NCBI GenBank assembly: GCA_025991245.1
Contig: BQMJ01000013.1
Span: forward strand, 124,001 to 188,000
Direction: 5' to 3'
Origin: Galdieria partita
Lineage: Eukaryota > Rhodophyta > Bangiophyceae > Galdieriales > Galdieriaceae
DNA length: 64,000 bases
Shown: piece after piece, positions 1-10,586 of the stretch
Numbering within the stretch: position 1 is the first letter of the stretch
Layout: each line of letters begins with the position of its first letter
Made by a program: the position numbers and the translations under genes
Notes under the pieces: generated by a model
What the model saw: the letters and a program-made list of their open reading frames with translations, nothing else
Told to the model about the DNA's origin: nothing
The model's database searches: none

Positions 1-880
1 TACATTATGTGAGAATATAATTCAAGATTCTTGAAGTATACCTACTTGTTGCCATATCTTTAAAGGATCTCTAACAACTGCCAATAAATTAAAACGTATT
101 TCTTCTTCACTATATTGTTGAATACGTTTCTGTATCTCTGAAATAGCTTCATCTGTCCAACTCTTTTCTGTAGTATATGAACCTAAAATCATACTCGTTT
201 AACTGGATTCATTCACTCGTCAATTCCATACCTCTACAAATAGGACCCTTCTTCAAACCGTCCAATTCATAAATATTTCCTTTATATGGAATGTAACTTA
301 TAAAATGAAAAGCATCGCTTCTTTCTTTCTCGTCCAACTATGTTTGTTCGAAAATACTTGAGTTCACTCCAGAAGAACTCTACAACCAACCTCGAAAGAG
401 AAATGCTGTAATCCTGATAGGCTGTTATGTGCAGTGCGAATTGCTTCCGAGTTACTCAGTGCCAAACCACGGGTTTGTGGGTCAAAGTCTCTCGTGAACT
501 CTTTAAACTCGGCTAGTTCAGAGCCAAGTTCCAAGTCCTTTGCGTTGAAAATAACGGAAAGGAGTGCTTGAGTTCCACAAGCATTTTGGATAACTTGATT
601 GGCAAAGAACAAATCAGTATCTCGAGAATAAGACAATTCCTCTTCATTTCCTTGTTCCGGTAACCACTTGAATAGAAATATGAGACCATAAACTGGCCTA
701 AAGATTGATCATCCACAAAGCAAAGAGTATCGCCTAAACAACTTACTCTAAACTACGTAAGAAAGTAGCATCTAACTGTACAACTTCTTCTACTTTGACA
801 TCTTTTACACCGAGGTCCTCCAGGAGTTGAGTAAAAACTGCTGGATCAGACTCTATTGTATTCCATCCGCCATCATCCAT
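1..880 (-). CDS. UCHL5: UCH37/UCHL5-type ubiquitin C-terminal hydrolase (3' end beyond window)
   Basis: Cysteine protease that removes ubiquitin; in other eukaryotes UCH37 works at the proteasome 19S cap and in INO80. Exons on the minus strand are 880-747, 697-391, 337-232 and 182-46, with 49-53 nt introns, and a donor at 45 leads out of the window. The start [13 protein letters not shown] aligns with the family N-terminus. The catalytic Cys lies in [11 protein letters not shown], the catalytic His in [10 protein letters not shown] and the Asp in [19 protein letters not shown] is the usual end of the catalytic domain. The C-terminal UCH37-like tail that binds the proteasome would lie to the left and is not seen. 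The start codon is only 25 bp from that of the divergent phosphodiesterase gene, so they share a promoter. Confidence 0.9.
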
Positions 881-905
881 CGTTTGTTTTACTTTTCTGT
901 TGACA

Positions 906-1918
906 ATGTCCAAAGTTGGTTCATTCACACTACCAAAGATAGTGGGACATAGAGGAGTTGGAAAGGAAGGAGCTGTACCTGAAAATACTTTAAAAGGTTT
1001 TATTCTCTGTATGGAGAAAAATGTACCGGTATGCAATTCTTTATATGGAACTTGGTGTTGGCTGACTCAGACTCTATTAGATTGTTGAAACTGATTTACG
1101 TGTTTGTAAAACTGGAGAAATTGTCCTATTCCACGGTACTCCGGTTGTATTCTTATCTATTAGAGAAAGTGTATAGTATTTACCTTGTTTGGTAACGTAG
1201 GAGGGAACTATTCCGTTTTACAAGGATGGAACAAGTCGAGTTGGTGATCTTTCAATGGAAGAGCTGAAAAGAGTGGACGTTGGTGGAGGACACACGATTC
1301 CTTCATTGGAAGAATTGTTTGTTGCGATGGAAGAACGCAAGTCGAACATGGAGTTGAATTTGGAACTGAAAGGTGAGATTATTGTTTGCAAGAAGATTGT
1401 ATACAATCTTTGAAATGTGAAGGAATATAGGTGAAGAGTGGAAGCGAAAAGAGTCTGGTGACCATCAAAGATTATTGTCACTTGTAGAAAAGTATCGTAT
1501 GCAAGAAAGAGTAGACTATTGCTCATTTCATCATGAAGCTTTGGCACATCTGAAAGTCTTATGTCCACATGTAAAAATAACTTATTTGTTTAATTATATG
1601 TTACAACCCACTCCTTTGGATTTTGTAGAACAAGTAAGTTTGTTTTATAGATATGAGTAGTCTGTACCAACGTATAGAGACTATCAGGCATATTATGGAG
1701 GTGCCCATGGTGTTTCAATGCTCTATCATTATTTAACCAAAGAACAGGTTTGTATAGCTCATGAAAAAGGTTTGTCAGTTACGGTTTGGATGCCTTGGAT
1801 ATTCGATGATTCCGAAGAAGACTGGAAGAAATGTTTAGAAATTCAAGTCGACTTGATCTGTTCCAATCATCCTTTTGGTTTAATGAAGTATTTAAGTAAT
1901 ATTTCAGACTATAAGTGA
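906..1918 (+). CDS. Glycerophosphodiester phosphodiesterase (GDPD family)
   Basis: Hydrolyses glycerophosphodiesters to glycerol-3-phosphate and an alcohol, a lipid and phosphate salvage step. Exons are 906-1028, 1081-1146, 1201-1372, 1431-1633 and 1688-1918, giving 264 aa. Family motifs in order: GHRG near the N-terminus, PENTLKGF, then VETDLR with FHG (metal-binding acidic and His residues), MELNLELK, and a C-terminal VTVWMPW and LICSNHP. Each junction restores frame and motif. I used the ATG at 906; the TTG at 900 is in frame but unlikely. No signal peptide is evident. It ends 47 bp before the convergent zinc-finger gene. Confidence 0.88.
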
Positions 1919-1965
1919 AAATATATTTCCCAATCCCATTTATGTTGAACAAATATTAGCAATTC

Positions 1966-2607
1966 TCATACGAAACCAAAGCAATCAGGACAAACCATTA
2001 GAGCGCTGCCTCCACACTTGGTACATACTTGTCTCAGATTCTTTCCTTTGTATATAAATTTCAATTTTGAAAAGTTAGCAAGTTCAAAAGTGGATGCTAC
2101 GGCCTGTTCATCGAATAGTTGTCTGCTTCTGCTGTCGTAGCAGTTACACAATGAACAAGGAATCACTCCAGAACCTCTACATCTGGGACATAAAGTCCTT
2201 TCAACACTCTTAAAGTCATTCGTATAATTACAAGTACGAGAGTTATGTCCCATTTCACCACAGAAACTGCATCTTCTTGCAATCTTGGTTTTTCTATTCA
2301 GGACATCTCTTGAGGGAGTTGAGATTACTTGTTTTGAAATAGATGCTGCAACTTTAATACAAACGTAGCTAAAAGAATATCCACGCAGATCATTTCTCAC
2401 TTGAAATATATTGTAATATTTAAAGCCTTTAAGAAGTGAATATTTGACGAGAAGGTTCGAGTCCAACTTACCTGTATGTAAACATAACAAACTCCTTCTT
2501 CCTGGATATTCCTTTCTATAGATAATCCTTGAGGAACCAAGAGTACAATTCTTTACAAGTACACTGCAAAATAGGAGACATTTATCTGATAACTTGCTTG
2601 TTTTCAT
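1966..2607 (-). CDS. Zinc-knuckle plus DnaJ-type Cys-rich protein
   Basis: 213 aa as one open frame. About residue 112 there is a CCHC zinc knuckle (CSFCGEMGHNSRTC). It is followed by paired CxxCxGxG-like motifs (CPRCRGSG with CSLC; CTKCGG with CPDC) as in the DnaJ zinc-binding domain but without a J domain. Small DnaJ-Cys proteins of plastids such as BSD2 and LQY1 act as chaperones or disulfide isomerases, so an organellar role is an inference. The first 90 residues are basic and hydroxylated, compatible with a targeting peptide. A donor-like GTAAGT at 2471 and an acceptor at 2369 would define a 103-nt intron, but removing it breaks the frame. I therefore keep the unspliced model, and the N-terminal half is uncertain. 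Confidence 0.6.
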   Translation of the reverse strand: MKTSKLSDKCLLFCSVLVKNCTLGSSRIIYRKEYPGRRSLLCLHTGKLDSNLLVKYSLLKGFKYYNIFQVRNDLRGYSFSYVCIKVAASISKQVISTPSRDVLNRKTKIARRCSFCGEMGHNSRTCNYTNDFKSVERTLCPRCRGSGVIPCSLCNCYDSRSRQLFDEQAVASTFELANFSKLKFIYKGKNLRQVCTKCGGSALMVCPDCFGFV

Positions 2608-3099
2608 ATAAAATTATTGAGAAATCGATCCGACATATATAGGAATCGATATCAATGAACTTGTGTTTCCACAATCTTTGCGAGATTACAAATTCACATT
2701 GGATCGATTGGGAGGCGGTTTCTAAGAAGTGCCATTCCTATTGGATTTAAGTGTTGTTGAAGAATACAGAAAGCTATTCTTTGTTATGTTGCATATATTA
2801 TGATTCAGAAAGAAGGCTGGTTGAACAAAACTCAATAGAGAATCCAACATTTCTGTTATAAGAAAGACAAACAAATTTTCAATCAATACTTGAAATCATT
2901 CTAATATTGACTCGGACGATGGCTGCTTTATGTACAATGGGTCGTTCTTCTGAACTTTTGCATACTTTTGCCTTGCACTACTCTCCTCTCGTGTTTTTTG
3001 GTAAGAATAACCAAAGGGCAATTAAAAGGTTTGCAACAAGTTGGCAAGTAAATAAATGAATGCTGTTATCCTTTTAGAAAGCAAAAGTTTTTCAACGGA

Positions 3100-3669
3100 A
3101 TGAAATCTCATCAAGTAAAGTATTCTTTCGTTGTTGATGCGAAATCAGAAATTCTTTTTGTGATGCCATTTCCGAAAGTATTCTTTCCTGACTTTTCTCT
3201 TCGGTTGCGTTTTCGTTTACCAAAACACGTAGTTGAAAGTTCTGGACCAGAAAATGTACAGGTTGAAAGAGTAAGAAATCCGCTTTGTTTTATTGGACAA
3301 GTTTAGGCTCAATTTGTGCCTTTTGAGGATCATACTTGGACTCGCGTATTGGCTTTTCGAACAGAAACGACCATGACCAAGCCAGAAATTCGTCAGATTC
3401 TGGAGAAACTGTACGGATTTGAAGTTGAAAAAGTACATACAAGTATCCGTCGAGGCAAAACATACTATCTTCGTTATGGTCGTATGGGACAGTTGATGGC
3501 AACTCCCAAGAAGTTGAAGACCTCCCCCTTTAAAGTAGCATACGTTCGTTTAGCAGAACACATCCGAGTGCCCAAGTCACCTTTGTTGGCTTTGCAAGAA
3601 ATGGGAGAGAAAGTTCCAGCCTCCCTATTTCCAGTTAATCTGGATACTTCTGCTTCTGAAAGTAGATAG
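3100..3669 (+). CDS. MRPL23: Mitochondrial ribosomal protein uL23m
   Basis: Large-subunit mitoribosome protein. Coding exons are 3100-3261 and 3307-3669 (174 aa). The core TMTKPEIRQILEKLYGFEV and KVHTSIRRGK, followed by KVAYVRL, are typical of mitochondrial L23, which docks near the exit tunnel. FVMPFPKVFFPDFSLRLRF corresponds to the N-terminal beta strand. An upstream ATG at 2919 opens a frame into a 77-nt intron (3001-3077). After splicing that frame ends at a TGA overlapping the 3100 ATG, so it cannot extend this protein and may be an upstream ORF. Family assignment is firm; the 5' structure is not. Confidence 0.8.
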
Positions 3670-3913
3670 TTACTTTGGAACTTTGGATCGTATTTTGTAA
3701 GCTTGTGACAAGAGTAATGGGACATAAGTTTGTTGGAACAGTCAAAGTGAATATATCCAGGATGCAACTATGACAGAAATGATTGTTTGTTCCAGTGCAA
3801 TGTTCCAAAGTTGTCTTTTAGCAGATGTAGTTATTTTCCTTTACTGTTTTGTAAAAGTAATTTTGTCATCCAATAGTACAAAAGATGTGAAGTAGGCCAA
3901 ACGATTTGTTATT

Positions 3914-6900
3914 ATGTTCCGCTGGAAACTTTTCCGATTCTTTTACGTAGAACAAGTTGCCGGTTCTCTTGAAGACTCAAACGCACTTATAGAGTCGGAT
4001 CAGAATAGATACGATGATAACAACAAAGAATTGCTTCCTTTCTATAGACTGGTTTCTTCTCGAGCTTTTAGGCAATCAGCCCTGCTGTGTTTTAAGAGAC
4101 CTCTGACAACCCAAAGCAGAATATTGTTCTTGCGACGGCCTAATGTTTTAGAAACTTTTTACTTTCATTTTTCATACAATTCCTCTTCAACGCAAGAACC
4201 CAGCTTTGGGCACGGTATTATAGAAGTATCCAATAGTACTTTGTGCGATGCTGCAGTTCCTTCGATAGTGGATGATTTTGTCGTATATGTTGGAATCGAG
4301 CTTGTTCGTAGTAGTTTTTCTAGTTTAGATAGAGAAAGAAACCTTCTCAAATTATATCATTGGTATTCCAGTTATGAACAAACGAGTTCAACTCAAGATT
4401 CACATTTGGATGCTGGAGGTATATTTTATCCCCAAGTTGCCAAGTTAGTTACCACAGTGCACTTGAATTATGAAAGCAGACCAACTGCAGTTGCTGTGGA
4501 TAGTCATTGTAACAATGCTGCGGTGGGTTTTGCAGATGGAACAGTTTTGGTTCTTATTGGAGACATAAAAGTAGATAAAACAAACAAACTTCGGATTCTT
4601 CCTGGCGCTGGAGAAACAACGGGACCTTTTGGAGTTCATTTTCTTTCTTTTGAGACAAGTTTTTCATCGTGGACGCCGAATAATTCAGAAATGAGAATAT
4701 TTCTGACCACATCTTCTTCAGTTGCAGTTATCAAAGTTGATTCTCTTACTTCTTATCACAGAGAAGTATTAGATAGAAAAGGAGGTGAACAAATGCGTTG
4801 TTCTGTTATGTTTTCTATCGATAACAATTTAGACGAGATGTTTGTTGCTCGAGATGAAGCCATCTACTTTTTCCATGGAGATGGTCGTGGTCCTTGCATA
4901 GCATTTCCTTGTCTATACTCGCAGGTTTGCTCTAAAAATAATTATATTATGGTAAATAGAATATTTCTGATAAAGAATGTACTCAAATGAGACATGTTTA
5001 TAGATATGCAATGAAATGGAAGATGGAGAGTGGATGATTTATGATATGAAGCATAAACTAATAGCGTTTCGAGAAAAGGCGCCTTGCAAAAAGTTGGCTT
5101 GTTTGTGTTCCATTTCGTTACCAGTAGAAATATTTCGCAAAATGGAGAAAGCTGATCATGTTGGAACCAGAGAAATTTATTTTTTGCTCATATCTACAGA
5201 CGGTCGTTGTTTTGTTTTGAGAGAAAAATCGGTTCGAGAGAGAGTTCATTTACTCATGCAAAAGAGATTTTATGAAGCTGCAGTTGCTTTAGCCAGAAAT
5301 AGTGCATTAAAGTTTCCTTCAGAATCTTCTCGGCAACTTATGTATGAAGTTCTTTTGGAGTTTGGAATTCATCTCTTGGGAAGAGGTGACTTTGAATCTG
5401 CTTCTAATCAGTTTGTAGAAGGGATACACTATGGTATTCCTGCATCTAAAGCAATCAAGTTGTTGTGTGATCAACCTTGTACGAAAAAAGCTCTCATTCG
5501 ATATTTAGAAGCTTTGCACTTGCACGGTGATGCAAGTCTTCCCTATACTCGAGTATTGCTAACTTGTTACAAATATGAAAGATTGGAAAATGGGAGCATG
5601 TTGTCTGATGATGCTCAATGGATAGAAGAGAAACTTTTAAGTGATATTAGCCAACATCCATTGTCCAAGCAGGATGCAAGAGAACTGTGTGAGTTGTGTA
5701 TTGACGCAGGGTTAGTAACATTGGCTCACGAGTTTGCTTGGTCTTTCGAGATATACGATATCTTTTTGGAACAGAGTCTAGAAAGGAATCAATCCAACAT
5801 TGCCAACGTGTTTGAACAATTTGATAGTTTAGAACCTGCCAAAGTATTGGAATCATTGGAATCTTATGCAAGAAGATTCTTTGATTGTTCTTCTATTCAT
5901 TTTATGAAATGGTTGAGCAACTGGACTTGTCGTTTGTTTTCCAATTCATCTTCAAGTCAGCAACATTGGGAAAAGTTTATTCAAACTATTTGTCATATAT
6001 ATATAGATAATCCACGAGGTTTGGTAAAATTCTTCGAAAGTATATTCAACTCCGAAGTAGATAGTTCTCTTGTATTTTGGGACGTGAAAACTATACGTCG
6101 TATGTGGTTTGAATCTCTTCTATTCACAGATTCGATGAAGTTTTTGGAAATGGAGGAAAGAATCCCTTTCGAACAACAGAATTTGAAAGTAACTGAACCA
6201 TATTTTCTTTCAACGCTATATGACAGTACAATGCTTATTGAAAAAACACCACTTTCTGCACGGGACAAGATGAACAATGCACACAAGGCATTGAGTTTAT
6301 TACAAAGTTCGCGAGTTGGTATTGATGACATGGAAGCTTTGTCTCTTGCAGAGTTGTATGGACATGCTCCTTGCATGGAATATTTGTTTGAAAGAACCAA
6401 AAAGTATTCCGATTTGGGTCACTTGCTCTTATTGAAGAAAGATGCCGCCTCGTTGTTGAGAGTTTGTCGCCGACATGGCACTCGCGAACCAAATTTATGG
6501 ATACAATTGTTGCAGTTCTTTGCCTCCCTTTATAAAGAGGATGTTACTCAAGAAAGACAGCGAATTCCGGCTATTCTTCAAGAAATTATCGATGCGTTGG
6601 ATCGTTCTGGTATTATGACTCCTTTGGGTATTGTACAATCTCTCATGAATTGTTCAAATGGAAAGATACCACTTCCTATTATTCAGAGTTACATGGAAAG
6701 AACACTGAGCGCATTAAGATATCAACTGGAAGAAGAGGAAGCTACTCTGAATACTTTAGAGAGTCAAATGCGTACTTTAAAGGAAGAAAAGAACAAGCTT
6801 GATGGCTCAGTTATGATCATTCAGAATGATCGCTGTAGCAAATGCGGTGTTCAACTTACTGTGCCATTGATCCACTTTTTGTGCGGTCACTCTTATCATA

Positions 6901-7172
6901 TAGACTGTCTAGTGGATATGCAATCGAGTACAAAAAGTGTCTCGACAATGTTGGGGAGTGCTCCTTATAGTGGTCAAACTACTGAGTTGCGAGTAGACAC
7001 AAGTTCTCTGAGTTGTTCACTTTGTGAGCGAGAATTTGAAGGAATTGTATCTATGAAGGCAGCTTTTGAAGATAGAAAACGGGAGCCAGAAGACTTTTTC
7101 CGCTTTATCTCAAACAGCAAGGACGGTTTCAATACCGTTGTAGAGTTTTTAGGACGGTGCGTATTTTCCTAA
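3914..7172 (+). CDS. VPS11: VPS11, HOPS/CORVET tethering-complex subunit
   Basis: Class C core subunit of the HOPS and CORVET complexes that tether endosomes and vacuoles. Exons 3914-4924 and 5004-7172 are separated by a 79-nt intron and give 1058 aa, in family range. The N-terminus MFRWKLFRFF matches the usual Trp/Phe-rich start, followed by a beta-propeller part (about 1-340) and then an alpha-solenoid of clathrin-repeat type. A coiled coil (LEEEEATLNTLESQ) lies just before the C-terminal RING-H2 (CSKCGVQL, then HFLCGHSYHIDCL, then CSLC). The RING is interrupted by a Ser/Thr-rich insert. Intergenic distance to the next gene is about 300 bp. Confidence 0.93.
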
Positions 7173-7473
7173 GTTGAAATACCTCAAAAGGCCTTTTGTG
7201 TGCGCACAGTTTCATCCGTTACTTCCTCTTTTCGTTCAGTAAAGGTCAGTAACTGTGCGCGAGTATAGTTTAGCCTTCTTGGTTAAGAACAAACAACCAA
7301 TTTGAAAGAAGCCATAATAGGCGGTTGCCGCTCGACCGTAAAGAAGGCATACAGACTTTGGTATGACATATGCAGAACAGTAATGAAAAACTGAGAGTCT
7401 ATTTATTAAAGTTAGTTGTTTTCTGAACAAGAACGCTTTCTAGCAACAAGTTGACCATAACCCAACAAAAATT
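7173..7473. other. Gene-free stretch with a 10-bp inverted repeat
   Basis: Between the convergent VPS11 and EF-hand genes. The only clear structure is gcgcacagtt at 7202-7211 repeated inverted as aactgtgcgc at 7251-7260 (39-nt spacer). It could be a weak hairpin in the 3' UTR or a remnant of a small RNA. I see no coding frame of note. Confidence 0.4.
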
Positions 7474-7851
7474 CTAAAAATCGACATATTGAGCGACGGC
7501 AGTCAACAAGTCATCCAATTCCTTACCTATCCAGTCAATAATGCCACTGCTGTACAAACTATCTACAGAAAGTTGAGCAAATAAGTCTTCCAAATCTCCT
7601 TCGCTAAATAGCGTAGATAACAACTCTTTGAGCTGTTTGATAGAGATTTTACCATCTTTATCTTGGTCGTATGACAAGAAAAGATTGAGAACATTTTCTA
7701 TTTCTTTCGTGGATACAGACGGTGGTGTTGTTCGCTTTTCGAGGGTAAAGACACAGTCTGTTTCCTTGCCTTCTAAATTTTCTTTTTGTGACTCTTCTAA
7801 AGCACTTAGGTCCAACGAACAACGAGAGATATTTCTAGATACTTGTTCCAT
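7474..7851 (-). CDS. Small EF-hand calcium-binding protein
   Basis: 125 aa, single exon, ATG at 7851. Residues about 61-77 form one canonical EF-hand loop with flanking helix (YDQDKDGKISIKQL: Asp at 1, 3 and 5, Gly at 6, Ile at 8). A second, degenerate hand may follow (LSVDSLYSSGIIDW). The first 45 residues are polar and probably disordered. No membrane segment. Role unknown; calcium sensing is inferred from the loop. Confidence 0.7.
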   Translation of the reverse strand: MEQVSRNISRCSLDLSALEESQKENLEGKETDCVFTLEKRTTPPSVSTKEIENVLNLFLSYDQDKDGKISIKQLKELLSTLFSEGDLEDLFAQLSVDSLYSSGIIDWIGKELDDLLTAVAQYVDF

Positions 7852-8374
7852 TCTTAGGACTCTCCGTTATCAACAAGCAATCATCACTTCAGTTTCAACT
7901 CTCGCCATTGCTACATCGATCTCGTTGAAACGTGTTTAGCAAAGCAACGAAAATTGTCTTCAGATGCCACGTGGAATCGAGAGACGGCTCTATTCATTTC
8001 CATTCAACACGTGGCAGGACTTTTCTTTCTCCAATGAAAAGCATTGCCTTGTTCTCGTTCCTAAAAGATGAGTGTGACAACAAGCTCATCTTGTGTTGGA
8101 TCTATGTATATTATTTGAAACAACCTTTCCTTGTTTATCTCTACAGCGATCTCCCTATTGCAAAATCAGTTTTCGATAAAGGTCTTTGAAATTGAAAATT
8201 GAAGATATTGCTAAATAATGTTGTTATCTATGCCAAGTTGCCTTTTGAGCCTTTCATTCCTACAACGTAAGCGTCTTTGGACTAGTTGAGATCCTTTTTG
8301 CAAACATCTTTCGAAGACATTCTTGGCGTCCAATTTTTTTTTTGAATTCCATTGCGCCAAAACATTTCCATTCC
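7852..8374. promoter_or_regulatory. Divergent promoter region with two G-box motifs
   Basis: Intergenic between the EF-hand gene and DSCC1. It contains TGCCACGTGG at 7965-7974 and CACGTGGCA at 8008-8016, both with the palindromic G-box/E-box core CACGTG bound by bZIP and bHLH factors in plants. An open frame at 7932-8189 has no recognisable homology and spans these sites. A poly-T run (8332-8342) precedes DSCC1. Confidence 0.45.
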
Positions 8375-9496
8375 ATGGAAACACAACACACACTGATATT
8401 CTCGCAAGACTTCTCTCCAGAAAGTATTTTGCTCATAGAATTGGAAGAAACTCTTCTAGAAGTAATTGAAAGCAGAGATAGTGCTGCATATTTTGTAGGC
8501 GATTTCAGCCAAAACGAGGAACAATCGTCTTGTAACAGAGCAGACGAAGCGTACGTTTGCACAGAAACAGAAACCTTCAAAGTGTTATTTAGAGAAAGCT
8601 CCAATTCAATACTTCCAGTTGAAGCAAGTCAGTTGAATGCCGGTTCTCGAATTTCTCAGGTTCTTCAGACTTTTCCAGTTCCCGTCATCACATTAGTCCA
8701 TGGTAACTTGGAGTTACTGCCGACTGGACCCCGAATTGGCGTTTTGAGACGACTAATTGACAGTCATCGGTTAGCTAATAATCTAGTCAATCTTTCTGTT
8801 GAAGAAATCTTGGATAGAGTTCAAATCAGTAGAATGCAGCTTAATGATGAGTTGAAGAGAATGCATATTGTTCCTGTTGAAGACAACTTGATGATTTTGA
8901 GTTGCACTGAAATTGACCGTGCATTAGATGACATCATCTCTACAGGAACTCTGCAAAAGTGGGAAATGCCTCTTCGTTTGCCTCCTGCGAAGGACATTCT
9001 TAAATATTGCGGAGACCACAATCCCATTGTAATGCGACATTGTCTTGATTTCTTTTGCATTCCTAGATTTGATGAATGTTTGACTTTAGATGAATATTCT
9101 GTATGTCGTTTCAAAGCTATGGTGCTCCTCCAAAGTTACAATGAGAAAAGCCTTTCTTTAGAATGGAACACTTTTGAGACAAAGTGGCAAAATACAGTAC
9201 CTGATTTCTTTCAGCCTCGTATGGAAATGCTTTCTGGACTTGCAATATTTGAAGAGGTTGGTCCTAAAATGTTGATTCATGCGTTGTTTGAGTCACATTT
9301 ACCGGAAGATATTGATGGTCGTGTAAGAGTGCTTTTCCAGAAGAAAAATAATTGGACTCTTGAAGAGCTCGAGCCTTATTTATTACCGGTCGTATCAGAT
9401 ATAATGAAGATTGAACACATCTTAAGAAAGCATTGTCGTATTCTAAAGACCATTCATAGTTTAGGAGGTGGTATGAAATTTTCTGTTCGTCAATGA
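8375..9496 (+). CDS. DSCC1: DSCC1/DCC1 sister-chromatid cohesion protein
   Basis: Subunit of the alternative clamp loader Ctf18-RFC, which handles PCNA during replication and supports cohesion. 373 aa from the ATG at 8375; the open frame begins earlier only with a TTG. Family features: ILLIELEETLLEVIES near the N-terminus, a RESSNSILP patch, the central winged-helix region, and a C-terminal WTLEELEPYL. Single exon. Its TGA overlaps the ATG of the next gene by the sequence ATGA, so the two may share a transcript or the downstream promoter lies inside this gene. Confidence 0.85.
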   Translation: METQHTLIFSQDFSPESILLIELEETLLEVIESRDSAAYFVGDFSQNEEQSSCNRADEAYVCTETETFKVLFRESSNSILPVEASQLNAGSRISQVLQTFPVPVITLVHGNLELLPTGPRIGVLRRLIDSHRLANNLVNLSVEEILDRVQISRMQLNDELKRMHIVPVEDNLMILSCTEIDRALDDIISTGTLQKWEMPLRLPPAKDILKYCGDHNPIVMRHCLDFFCIPRFDECLTLDEYSVCRFKAMVLLQSYNEKSLSLEWNTFETKWQNTVPDFFQPRMEMLSGLAIFEEVGPKMLIHALFESHLPEDIDGRVRVLFQKKNNWTLEELEPYLLPVVSDIMKIEHILRKHCRILKTIHSLGGGMKFSVRQ

Positions 9497-10460
9497 GTCG
9501 TTCAGCATTGCGATATTTGTATGATAGCCAAACGCTTTGGAATCGTCTCGTTGGAAGTTTTCCACAAAAGAACAGCTCACCTTTTTTCGTTATATGTGGA
9601 AACAATGTTATCGAACACCGAGACAAGACTTTAAAGACTGCGCGACAGATAAAGGAGATTGTAGAACAACTCGATATGCCGTGTATTTTTAAGAGCAGCT
9701 TTGACAAGGCCAATAGAACTAGTCACTTGTCCTTTCGTGGTGTTGGAGTGGAAGTTGGTCTTGAGATTTTAAAAGCCGTGAAAGAAGATACCAACTTACC
9801 GGTTTTAACAGATGTTCACGAGACTGTAGGTAAGATTTTTGTTGATCCAGTATTCTTCAGTGTTCACTAGGTTCTTAGTGGCAGTGTGAAATGGTTTCTG
9901 AGGTAGCTGATGTGTTGCAAATACCTTCTTTCCTTTGTCGACAGACTGATTTATGTCAAGCTGCAGCCCAAACTGGTAGAATAGTGCATTTGAAAAAGGG
10001 AGAGTTTGCATCACCAGCAGTGATGGTTGCTGCTGTTGAGAAGGTTCGTGCTACAGGCAATGATTATGCTATGGTTTGTGAGAGAGGATATTGTTTTGGA
10101 TATTCCGATCTTGTAGTGGATCCTCGCAGTTTGGTTCGTTTACGAATGGCCAAGTGTCCCGTAGTTATGGACATTACGCATGCACTTCAGCAGCCAAGTA
10201 GTAGTATTGTAAAGGATGGTGCTATCGTGAGTGGTGGCGAACGATATTTGATTCCAACTATTGGTAGAATGGCAGCAGCAGTTGGAGTTGATGGTATTTT
10301 CATAGAAGTTGATGAAGAGCCAGATAAGGCTCCAGTAGATTCTAAGACACAATGGCCACTTTCTCTTTTAAGGCCATTATTGGAAGAACTTTTGAACATA
10401 GCGAAAGTGAGTCGAGGAAAACGCTACTCTTATAAGGAATCCAATCATGAAAGTTTGTAG
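9493..10460 (+). CDS. KDSA: 3-deoxy-D-manno-octulosonate-8-phosphate synthase (KDO8P synthase)
   Basis: Condenses phosphoenolpyruvate with arabinose-5-phosphate to KDO-8-P, the entry to KDO, a wall sugar of plants (RG-II) and of bacterial LPS. Exons 9493-9825 and 9879-10460; the junction gives DVHETWQCE, matching plant DVHETHQCE. Other motifs: FFVICGNNVIE, KSSFDKANRTS, IPSFLCRQTDL, ITHALQQP, GVDGIFIEVDEEPDKAPVD. 304 aa, plant-type. The frame is stopped just upstream and holds no earlier ATG, so the start overlapping the DSCC1 stop is well supported unless a spliced leader exon exists. Confidence 0.92.
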
Positions 10461-10586
10461 CAAAAGAATATTCTTTGTTCGAAATAAGGGGGCAGTTTGT
10501 ATTATGACTGTTATTACTTTTAGGATTATACTTATCTAAAAATGATCAATTTACAGTAGAAATATTCTATCAAAATTGAAATGTGT

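Noticed and set aside
2452-2464. GGTTCGAGTCC, like a tRNA T-loop
   Set aside because: No matching acceptor, D or anticodon stems around it; it lies within the zinc-knuckle gene.
7932-8189. 85-codon plus-strand frame
   Set aside because: No homology, unlike composition, and it covers the intergenic promoter with two G-boxes.
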